Origin: Chloranthus sessilifolius
Lineage: Eukaryota; Streptophyta; Magnoliopsida; Chloranthales; Chloranthaceae
Direction: 5' to 3'
Length of the DNA: 64,000 nucleotides
Assembly (NCBI GenBank): GCA_021018995.1
Contig: CM037587.1
Span: 10,608,866-10,672,865, forward strand
The position numbers and the translations under genes were made by a program. The notes under the pieces are model-generated. The model was not told the origin of the DNA. It was given only the letters and a program-made list of their open reading frames with translations, and did no database searches. Each line of letters opens with the position of its first letter. Position 1 is the first letter of the stretch. Below, piece after piece: positions 14,001 through 25,600 of the stretch.

Positions 14001-16821
14001 TTGAAGAGTCAAGAGATAACACCACAATTGTCGCTTGGTGCCCTAAACTAGATTGAAACTCGAATCCTTTATCGAATCCATTTTTCTAGATCGGGAATAT
14101 CAATGCATGTGACGCACTAAAATTGATTTAACCTAGTTATTTTATTAAATTCATTAAATTATGTGTTGTGTTAGGTGATTCCTGAATATTTTTGGTATTC
14201 AATTAAATCTAAGGTTAATCCCAACTTTGCATAATTAGGGTTTTAGTGTTTGTCCCGTGTCAGTAGGTTTGGGAGGTCGGTTCCCGAAACTAAGCCTCAT
14301 CTCTCCGATGCGATGGCCACCAGTATGAGGTTCAAATCGCCTCACCACCGTCGTTTTCAAGAATCGCTCAAAGGCTTGCACAACGGCATAGCACTCCTCA
14401 AGTGTTTGAACGGGGTGAGAGATCAACTCCTTTTGTAATTCCAATCGCAAACCGGTGCGGAATCTAGAGAGAGTGACTTGATGATCTTTCGACACATTGG
14501 CTCTCATCATGAACTCTTCAAACTTGCCAATGTATTCGGTTACGGGCACACTACAGTGGCATAAATTTTGTCATTGGTCAAGTAAGCAATTATAGTATGA
14601 CAAAGGGACGTACTTCTCGGTAAGTCGTTCCTTCATGTCCACCCAACGGGTAATGGGGGCACGACCAGCATTTGCTCTCATGCACTCGACGTTGACCCAA
14701 AAGAGCAGAGCTTGACCGATGAGCTTCATCTTGGCGAGCCTAACACATCGCTCATTGTATTGACGATCCATATCGGCGATCCAATCGAGGAAGACTTTAG
14801 GGTCCATTCTCCCATCGAAGGTTAGAAACTCAACTCTAAACATTTTTTTAGGAGTTTCCCATACGGATCGTAGTCATCTCCGCGATGATCTACTTCCCTA
14901 TGGTTCCGATTCTGATCATTTTGTTGACCACCATGTTCAAAGCACAGACTATTACGCTCATGGTGTTGGTCTTGTTGCTCATCAACTCCTTCTAAACAAT
15001 TTACTCGGTCATGTAGCCTACCATTAGGAACCCCGATGGTCGTTTGGGCTTGGTCCATGGCATTCATTCTCTCATTTATTGCGTTCAATTCGACTATAAT
15101 GCCCCTAAGAGCATCGACAACCTCACTTGTGTCCATGGTGATCACGACTTACTAACACGGGTTCTAAAATGACATGCAACTATGAACCAAAATGAATGAG
15201 GAATTTTATCAAGCACAAGACATGCACACTAATGAACACACAAATAAAATAAAATTCAATGAAATTGAAATGACAGGCAAATATGCCCTAACCTAAAACC
15301 TAGGCTTTTATACCAAAACTGACGCGCGACAACGACCTTAAACTGCGTGAATGATGATGATATGCTAGTTGGCCGAAATTAAACTAATTAATTAAAGAAA
15401 ATCTCAAATTATCACGATACCTTAGGGTTTCGTAGATTTCCGCTTGAATGATCATGCTAGATTCGGCTAGGGTCCAGTCCGGTGTGCGAGATCCATTAGC
15501 TTTGCGAAAGGGGTGATCCTATAGATAGAACTCTAGCATCCTCTAGGTTTGGGCTTTGCTCGTAGATCGATGGGAATACTCATAGCTCCTCATTAGGTGT
15601 TGAATCGAAGCAATCTGACGGTTTAAATTGAATCTAGGGTTTTGAGATTTGAATGATCAAATAGAATTGGGTAAATTGGGTTCAGAAGATTGCTAAAGAA
15701 ATAGGGAAAATAAGGTAAAGAGAAGATTAAGATCTTGTGGGCATTACACCCTTGGCCTCACACCAAACCCTCACAGGGAAGAAGAATCACTCTTCGATGT
15801 TCATCTCAAGCTCAATGCAAAGCATTTTTCATTCATTAACAGCTGCCTCAAAAAGGCTTATAAAAGATGTTTTATAATAGCCACAAGTAGAACAAACCCT
15901 AAAATAGAAAAGTATCATGCTACCCTCAGAAGTAACTTGCATTTGACATCAAAGAAACTACAAAAAAAGGACAAAAAGGACAACTTCCGCCACTTGACTC
16001 GCTCGAGCGAGTTTGGTTCTCGCTAGAGCGGGAATCTTTATGCAAGGGTCGCTCAAATGATAGCCAAGGGTCGCTCGAACGACATATAACCGGAAGTTTT
16101 AGCCTAAATCTAAAGGGGAGGGTCGCTCAAGCGACAACCAGAAGTCGCTCAAGCGATAAATAGCCGAAAGTTTTGGCCTCAGTCGCTCTTCCATCTCGAT
16201 CGAGCGGTAAGTAGGGTCGCTCGAGTGAATCTGGACAGTAGGTGCCCTTTTGTCACTCCTTTAGGCTCTTTCCTCAGATGATGTCAATGCTCTGTGATTC
16301 CGTCATCACTTCTTCTTACGTTAATACACACAATACGGCCCAAAACCTGTATCCATGGTATCGGCGTCCCGCCATATTTTAAAAAAAAGAATATTTAATC
16401 ATTGTAGTCAATAGTGGACAATGCCTTAAAAATGAACAGTGAATTGGAAAAGCAAGTTACCATTCATTTTCACATTGTTAAATCAAGGCTCTATTCTTAT
16501 TTCTGAATCCCCCGAGGTAGGGAGCACCCTGGGTTTGAGAGGTGCCATGTGACCTTTGTAATGCTACATGGCACTGCAAAGGGGCACAATCCTAGGGACT
16601 CCTTATATATATATATAAATTTTATTTTATTTTTTTGAGGAGTAAGCGTCATTTTATTAATAAAAATTAAAGTACAGAACAACTAAAAGAAGAGAATGCT
16701 ATTTAAAACGAAACAATGGGAGCTGGAGCATGTCCCCATTATAGCAAGCTCTTGATTTGGATGGCAGCTCGGAGGGAGATCCAAACACTTCTAGAGATTC
16801 TCCCCATTATAGCTCTCTCTC

Positions 16822-16869
<48 letters not shown>

Positions 16870-18238
16870 GAGAGAGAGAGAAAGGGACCCGGCGATATGC
16901 GTACGGGTGCAACCGGCTGCGCTGTGCACAAGCCAGTTGGGTGTCATGTGCACATACACAAGGTCAATCACTGACCATCCAAAAAAAATAAAAACCAAAA
17001 AAATGTGTTTACACAGATGAAAATTTTCAATGGAAAATAAAATGGTGGGAAATCCATATCTATGACTTGTTAAATGATCGGGAAAAGTTCAATTTTTTTA
17101 TTCCTTTTCTAAAACCATAGAGGGAGTGGTGTACCCTTAGAGGATGTGGTGCAACTCGCAATCACATGTCCTGTGATCTAGCATCCGTGTCCAACGTTTT
17201 TGGGCTGCACATGGATGTATTTTTCCCAGTTCCCATATATAGAAAGGTTTTATCATATTTTATCTTCTCGTAAATATGAGTCAAAGATACATAGATATAT
17301 ACATTTCATGTCAAAACAGATTTTTATTTGTACATTGGGTCCTCTAGAAAGTTCCTTTTTAGAACGATTACCCTTGCCTCTGTTTATGGCTTGGACCGGA
17401 AGAAATTACTATAATTGGTCCCAGTCTACAGGCCAGCTGACATTTTTTACAAAATTTATGCACAATGGCCCTTATTTTTATATTTGTCATTCCTATTTTA
17501 AGGCCTGGGACTATGCCTCCGGATGCAGCTGTGAGGGCTGCATCCAGATCAGCTGGGCACCACCCATCATGAGGATCAGCTGCCAGGGCAACCTAAACAA
17601 AATCAATCAGGTACCACCCAAAAAATTTGGGCATGATCCAATACATGTCCACCGTCAAAAATGTAGTCAAAGGTACCCAAAATCAATGCACCAAAGATCA
17701 ATAGCGCCTGAAAAAAATTAAAAAGGGTGATCTTCCACTACTGAATATTGCGTCAAAAGTTTAAATTTTACTGCAACATGTTTGGGATGCGAACCACGAA
17801 GTTTGACCTGTGATTTGAATACATATATATAGGAAAATGACTCCCTAAGATGTGGTCATAGGGTTCAAACCCTATGACGTGGTTCATTTACGCTGCCATG
17901 TGGCACCCAAATCCTAAAATGACACTCGTTACCCTTAGGGTTCACCCGTCCTTCTAGGGTTTTAGAAAATATAATAATTTTCTAGACCTTTTTAGCCTTC
18001 AAATCACAAGTCAAATATCTCGATTCCCCCAATAAACTTGGTGCATTGAATTTTTTCCAACTTCAACCTAATATTCAACGGGTCAAAAAACACTCTTTTA
18101 AACTTTTTCTTTGTAGATGGTACCTGATTGACCTTTGAGTAAATTGCCGCAACACCCGACCCACAGATTGATTGCCACGTGGCACCAAACTGGCCATGTC
18201 GTAGAGTTCAACCCTACTACCTCATCCTAATGAACCGG

Positions 18239-18306
<68 letters not shown>

Positions 18307-18881
18307 AGAATTCACCAGAACGTGCAATACGAAAATGAGATTGAAAAGCAAAAAATTTTACCAAAACACCCCATTTCACTTCAAGTTTATTTGTCCTGTA
18401 AATTTCTATAAGGGCATTTTAAACCAATTTCTTGTGAAAAATGCTAATGTCATCAAAATAGACGCTATATATATAATTGTTTTGTTTTTTTTTGGTTTGG
18501 TCAGCTATATATAATTGTGCACGTGAGTGTATGTGTGTAGGTGGAAAAAGGGTGGATCCAAGGGTGTAGCCAAGATTTTCCGCCGGTGTGGGATAGCAAT
18601 GATCAATAGATGTTAATAGTTATGCTAACGTCGATTTGGGGGCCAGTTCACCATCGATTTGGGCTTATGCCCAAAAGATGATTGTTCAAGAAGCATATCT
18701 TATACAAATTCAAGAGTAAAATGGGGGGTTCAGCCCCCACATTCTTGTGGGTGGCTCCCCCCTGATTGGGTCCTTCCCCTGCCAAGAACGCTAAGGGTCC
18801 TTATTTGAGTACTAGGTGGCACCCAAATGCCCCCGTGGCAATTGTTCCCCTCCCTAGGGGCTTTAGGAATCAATATATACA

Positions 18882-18917
<36 letters not shown>

Positions 18918-19593
18918 TATATATGGACGCGGGATCCCTGCACTAGCAATGTAGGGTTAAACCCTGCACTAGTACCATTTGGGCGCCAAGGCAACATGCA
19001 CAAGGTCGATCAAGTCCATTCAAACAAAATGAAAAATACATTCCGCCCAAAACCTGGTCAAAGTTGGAAAAAATTCAATGTACCAGGTTTAGGCAGCAGA
19101 TGGGAAACTTTGACCAAGGTTTTGAAGGCAAAAAAGTGATAAAAACAGATTTTTAGATCGCGTGCACGTAGCTGATGATCCAAAAATGGGTGTTTCTTTT
19201 GGGATCACGAGCCACGTGGCACGTGATCTACACCCGAGTGCAGTATTCCCACAATGCACATCATGTGGCACCATAAAATACAGTTTTGGTGCCATGTGAA
19301 GCAACAGGTTGTCGTATAAATCAAATTCTAAAAAAATAATATATAAAAAAATAAAATTTGCAATGTGATTAAAGTCCCTAAGGCTTCAGAAAATGGAGAG
19401 CTAAAATAGGTTTTATCACTATTAATCTTTTGACGCTAAAATGGTTTTCAAACATATGGTAAAGATCCTTTTTTAATGTGATCTATATGATGGCCCCTTG
19501 CTCCACGTGGCACCAAACCCATATTTTTGGTGTCATTGTCACTGTTTTGCACAGCTTCCCTAGCGTCATTGATATGGGAAGAGGTGTAGGGTC

Positions 19594-19676
<83 letters not shown>

Positions 19677-22600
19677 AAGCCCAGGAATATGCGCTCAAAT
19701 GTGCAGTTCAACTCTACACTTGAATCATTTGGTGCCACGTGGCACCCAATCACATGATTAGGTGTCACATGGACAAGCACAAGGTCAACCCAAAACCGTA
19801 AAAAAATAACAATAGTAATAATAATAAACTCATTAATCACCGTTGATCATGACGATCGATCAACGGGTTTAAAAATGAACATATATATCACCTTGTCCCC
19901 ATCTATTTGGGTTCAGCTTTCCGAGTCTTATTTCTGTACTCATTTCTCTTTAAGACGGAACTCTTTGTTACTCGACAATCCTTCATGTCATTTACTCACT
20001 CCTCTTCAATTCTTTATTACGCCTCCTTTTCTCCTCCTTCTTGGTCTTCTATTATTTTAATCCTTCGTATGTGTGCTATTTTAGGTATCCGATGGATTTA
20101 CCCAAATAATCAAGACATTCTTTAATTTTCTCTATTGGTGTCATCCCTAAACTTCCTCTTATTTACTTGTTCCTAATTTTATCCTTTTATGCTTCTCCAT
20201 GTATCCACATAAATAAACGCATCTCAGCCACAAAAACTGTCTTCTTGTCATTTCTTTGTAGCCCAACACTCTACACTCTCATTGATTGCCAGCCTCCACT
20301 TCACCCACCCTAAATTAATCCTATTTGAAATTAATGTAGACGACAAAAGGACTGCAGCTATCAACTGAACAACCAAGAAAATGAGAAAGAAGAGTGATGC
20401 TTTAAGTAAGCTAAAGGCTAAAGCTTTATTAAGAAATCTGAAATTTCAAAATGAAAGTTTGATTTTCCGATTTTGAAGCAAATTTGGGAAGTAACATTTA
20501 CTAAAAATAGTTCTACTGGTTGCTTTATTTTCCACATCTCTATGAGTTCCAGAATTAGACTAAGGCCCAAGGTGATCGTTCAGCTTCCCATAAACAAGGT
20601 CCAAGATCATCTTCTTAGAAGATTGTCACATGCATAGCCATTTATTGCTTGTTTCAAAGTTCCAACGTGACGTTTCAACTTCCCATAAACAAGTTCCAAG
20701 ATCACCTTCTTGGAAAACTGTAACATGCATTGAACTGGTCAATAGGCATCCATTGTTTGGTCTAAAATTTTGTGGGATGGGCTTGGTCAATGTTGAGGTT
20801 TGGTCTTGGGTCAAAAATTTATGGACTGAAAGTAGGCCCAAAAAATGTGTTGGGTGCTCCTGCATCAAATATGTGTTCAACCCATGATCAGGCTGAACAT
20901 AGAGCCCAAATACTAAAAGTTGTGGCATTATAACACTTAGTGATTTTCCATTTTGACTAAATCATGCTCCAAACTCATGTGTTCACTAAACTTCCACTCC
21001 ACGTATTTCATCTTTATTTTGGTAATTTTTAAACCCTTTAATTCTAAGGTCGTTCTCCAAACTTCCAACTTATCATTTACTTATTTCCATGTCTGGCCAA
21101 TTAGCACTCCATCATCCACACCTCATCTTGCATTTCTTTTGTTAACCATAACCAAGGAAAACCAATAAGAACTCAACACACCGTTGACGTAGCCCAACTC
21201 TGACGAGCAACTCAATTGTCTCTGCACATGTAATTCTTACACTAGTTATTGAGCCCTTTCATAGATGTTTTGAAAATTTCAATATATTCATTTGGAATAT
21301 GTTTCCTCCTTAGTGTCAACCAGATTATCTGTTTTAGTACTCTATCATACACCTCTCCAATATGCAAACTTCTCTCTCTCTCTCTAAACTTTTCCATAAA
21401 TTGCCTCAACAAGAAAATGCATTCAGTTAATTTTTCGAGTATAAACCTAAACTGGTCCTTGTAAATATTTGATTTTTATCATAGATGTTGCTCCACTACT
21501 CTCTCTCATAGTTTCATAGTATTATTATTTATTCATAAGTTTGATACTTTCATAGTTAGCACAACTTCAAATATCTCATTTATACTTATTCAAAAAAAAA
21601 GAGAACAGTGCCCCTCTCCTTCACCCCATCACAATCCAAACTGCTAGATGTGTCCCATGTAATCCTAAAGTTTTCATTTTCTTCACTATTGGTCTGAGTA
21701 ATGGCAACCTCCAAAAAATCAATATACTCCTAGCAAAGATAAATGGATGAAAATAAATTTTGGAGTTCTACGAGGCATGAGACATGAGCACCCACAAGAG
21801 TTACTTCCAGCTTGGACAACAAGCATGTTTCTTAATCAAGCTATGATTTTTATTAATTGCCCAATTAATTCCTTTAAGATGCTCATGTAGACAGAATCTC
21901 TAATTTAATTTCCCTTAATCAAACATAAAATAAAATACTTTATCAGCCTCATATGGAGCACTTAGATTTCTAGTGTGGCTACATGGCCAGTACTGAAGTG
22001 CATGTGTAATAGAAATGGGTATGAATGGTAATTGAATTCAATCTTGTGATTGCCAACTTTGCACATTGTGGCTAAAATCCATTCATTCAGCCAATCATGA
22101 AGACCAGAAGATTTCTTCCTGGCTCTAAGATGTTATACCCCTAGTTGTGAGCCTCTGTCTTGCACTGCCTGAGTCTTTCCATTTTCTTGAACAATCAAGT
22201 AACTATTGTTTATTACAGAGGAGTCGAGTTCTGCAATTTCCAATAACAATGATATCATCCTTATGTATGTTATTTTCCTCTTTTTGCTACCCTGCAAAAA
22301 AAGTAGGGTGTCTCCGTCACTATATGTTATCCTGATATTTGTTGGTATGCGGTACAATTATATGTTCATCCTGATATTTTTTGGTATGCAGTACAATATT
22401 CTTTCTTTCCTTCACCAACAGTAGCACCTGGAAAAGCAGGCTACAACCTCATGCAGCATCATAGATATTAGTTGTTTTTCATGAAACCCTAATTACTGCT
22501 CAGTTTGTGTGCGTGTGTGCGTGTGTGTGTGTTTCAGACGCCGGGTGCTCCCCTAGGTGGCCAGGCACACCACACCATGCCAAAAGCACACGCACAGACA

Positions 22601-25600
22601 CCAATCATCTTTTGACATGCAAGCATTGTAAAAGATTAATTGAATAATGTGATGTAATTAAGATCGCTTGCAAGGGACATTAATTTCCATGCATGATATT
22701 CTTATCTTAAAGACAAAAAATCACAGCCATCAAGAAGAACGGTAAATGAACTATAAGTAACACAAGTTAGTGCCGACAATTTTAATTTTTAGGTTCCACT
22801 CCACTAGACTGCACATATAAGTAGATAAGGTTGGTAAGTCAGCACCCTAGATGATGCACCATGTGAGTAAAGTTTGATTAGAAGTGGTCCACAATCATAT
22901 AAGAATTCCAGTCATTCCTGTAACTTACAGCAGCAGAAGTTGCTCGTATCTCCCTATAATCCTCCACTTCATCAGGAAATGCTTGTTCGAGCTCCTCCAA
23001 CATGTGCTTCCGTAGACTCTGAAAAGAAAATGGTAAGCAAACACAATGATTGCTGGAAAATGAAAGATGTCATAAAAGATGATGAACTATCAGAAAGATT
23101 TTTACAGAGAAAATAAAACTACTTTTTAAGTGTGATTTGTAGAAAAGTTTAAGAAAAAAAGACTGCTTTTATCCAGAAAGAGAAAGCCCAGTACTTTTCA
23201 AGTGTGATTCGTACAGAAGTTTAAGAAAAATAGGATGCTTTTATCCAGAAAGAGAAAGCCTAGAAGCCAAGATTCTAGAAAACCAGACAGTACATGCATG
23301 CAAATACTTGACCAGAAGCATTTCACGGTTGTTACTGTGTATTGCCTCAAAGAGTAATGCAGTTATACTGAAAAGTTAAATGATGAAAACATGCAGTGGG
23401 TGATATTCCAAAATTTTCTTTTACATGTAAAGAGATTTTTTTTATGAGTAAGCTCAGGTTGAACCTGAAATCTCAAGGTTGTAATATTTTCAACCTCCCA
23501 ATTGAGATAAAAGTCCAACCCCTACATGTAAAGAGTTTTATGCTGAATCATATGTCAGAAACAAGATAAAAAGAATGCAGGTTGTGCTTTATGAAAATCT
23601 ACTATTACTACCCAAAAAAAAAGTGCTGATAAAATTTCAGCATAGACTATGCATCATAAATAGGAAATTTACTAGGAAGTTAAATCAAGACTTTAAATTT
23701 TATGAACAGAATTCTCATAAGAAGTCAACTACAAACCTGCCAATACATTATAAAATAGTTAGCATAAACCGAAATCCATTACAAGAAAACCTTCGAAAAT
23801 ATGGAAATAAGATATTGGCAACCTGAATCCGCCCCAAAAACTGGGATAAGGCTATGATGGTTCATGATGATATTGCAAAGTGAGGTTTTTTTATTGGTAA
23901 TAAGCAAATATATTAAAAAGGGGAAAGGATACATACGGTGCTAAGCAAGGGACTTAGGCACCGACAACAAAACCGACCCAAACAGACCAACTGCCCCAAG
24001 TCAAGGACCAAGCGACACCAAGGCCACTGCCACAGGCCCAACGACCCACCTCCCCAACGATAAACTCAATGGATACGCAAATAATTTTCCTCCATGAAAT
24101 CTTTTTGCTTTTAGCAACCACCCTTGGCATCATGCTTCAGGATTTTTTATATCCTTAAAATTTTTACAGCTGATCAGAAGAGCATTGACGGCCTTCCTCC
24201 GGTTCTGACATCGAATCATCCAGATCCTCCATCTTTCTAATAGTGATCTATCAGAACCTCTTTAGCCTCAACCCATGCCGCAATACTATCTTTGGTGAAC
24301 TTAGCAATCATATGTGCAGGCCTTCACCTTGAAAATTCTATCATTTCTTTCCATCCAAAATGCCCAGACAATTGCAATGTGCACAATCACCCAAAAAAGC
24401 TTGCATATACCCCTGAAAACCAGCAATCTCACAACTAACAAACAGCTTAGCATTTAGCACACATGCAAGGAAATGCCGAAAGGTCTCAAGCAAAGTGATC
24501 CAGATTTTTTGAGCAAACTTATAAACTCTTTGCTGCTACAGAATCCTTCGTGTCGTTTCTTACTACTACTCTTCATTTTATTGGTCTTCCTCTTCTCCGC
24601 CTTCCTTGTGCTCCTATCAATTCAATCATTTGTACAAGGGCTATTTCAAGTCTCCAATGAATATGCTCAAACCATCTCAAACAACATTTTTTAATTCTCT
24701 TATATTAGGCTCACCCCTAAATTTCTCTTTTGTATTTGTTCCAAATTTATCATTTCTTGTTAGTGCATGCATCCACCTTACTATACGCATCTCAACCACA
24801 TGAACTCTGCCTTCTTGTCGCTTCTTTGTAGCCTAACACTCTGTACTATACAGTAATGCAGGACCTATTGCCATTTTATAGAAATGTCCCTATCGTTGAA
24901 GGGAGCTCATTGATCAATGATCACACAACATACCACTTATATATTTCTATTTCGCCCAATCAGCATTAATCAGGTTTCAGATGCCCTCAAATCCACCCTC
25001 AAGTTGTAGTAGAACACAAATACCGAAACCATGACATTATCACACTAAATGATTTTCTCGTACCCGTTAAACCTTCATTCAATGTACTAGCTAGTGTTTT
25101 GCTAATTTTAAGGTCTATCTAGAAAGTTCCAACTTGTCATTTACTTATTCCTTGTATAGGCCAGTGTGAAACAAAAATGTGTATTTTTTTTAAAATGCAT
25201 TTAAAAAAACCTTAAGGGTGCGCTTGGGAACACGAGTATTTAGATTTGAGGATTTCAAATCCAGCCATTTCAAATTCAAGAATTTCAAATCTAGGATTTC
25301 AATATTTGGATTTGCGAGTCTCTTGTTTGGATGTTTAAGCAATGTATTTGGATTTGGCTTAGGATTTTTAATGCTTTCATTGACTAGTTCAAAAGCGAGG
25401 CTTGCTATGTGGACCGCAATTTTTTCTTCCAGAAAACAAAACTAAATGGTGAGCGGATTGTGGATATCAAAAGTTGGTTTGCTCTTAGAAAACATGGCCC
25501 TATAAAAATGATCATAGTGAGGATGTGTGCCATGTGGTTTTAGGGCCACTTTTTTTAGGTATGTGCCAGGTGGAATAAAAAATCGACTATCCGATGGTAC

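Larger units (their letters stand above)
10030..14262 (+). mobile_element. Gag-only LTR retrotransposon (TR-GAG type), nested
   Basis: A plus-strand LTR element inserted in the opposite orientation inside the chromovirus gag. LTRs are 10030-11354 (longer because of a 291 bp MITE) and 13153-14262. The 1.8 kb interior has a tRNA-Met-like primer site, a gag with CCHC knuckle, an uncharacterised acidic frame and a polypurine tract. There is no protease, RT or integrase, so it must have relied on enzymes from another element. Its LTRs share palindromes and edge sequence with the host chromovirus, which makes that family a likely helper. Flanks GGAAG and GTAGG match at only three of five bases, so the target duplication is unproven. 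Confidence 0.85.
5101..16374 (-). mobile_element. Ty3/gypsy chromovirus with nested insertions
   Basis: This is a complete LTR retrotransposon on the minus strand. It has direct LTRs at 5101-6096 (3') and 15320-16374 (5'), a candidate tRNA-Met primer site beside the 5' LTR, and gag, zinc knuckle, protease, RT, RNase H, integrase and chromodomain in gypsy order. Flanks read CATTT on the left and TATTT on the right, a plausible 5 bp target duplication with one C-to-T change. The element is dead. All frames are broken, a TR-GAG element (10030-14262) splits gag, and a MITE (6968-7176) splits integrase. Without these insertions it would be about 6.8 kb. Confidence 0.9.
4343..22928 (-). other. MED10: MED10 intron 4, giant and transposon-filled
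   Basis: An 18586 bp intron with donor GTAAGT and acceptor GCAG. It contains, from left to right: a TA microsatellite, an 11.3 kb chromovirus with a nested gag-only LTR element and two MITEs, a cluster of TA-microsatellite repeats, and an RTE LINE remnant. About 60 percent of its length is the chromovirus composite, inserted in the same orientation as the gene. I see no host coding sequence in 21480-22870 or 16375-16800. Confidence 0.85.

Noticed and set aside
19448..19840. Frames with long Tyr-Ile or Ile-Tyr runs, also at 18179-18514 and 53406-53730
   Set aside because: Pure TA microsatellite translated on both strands.
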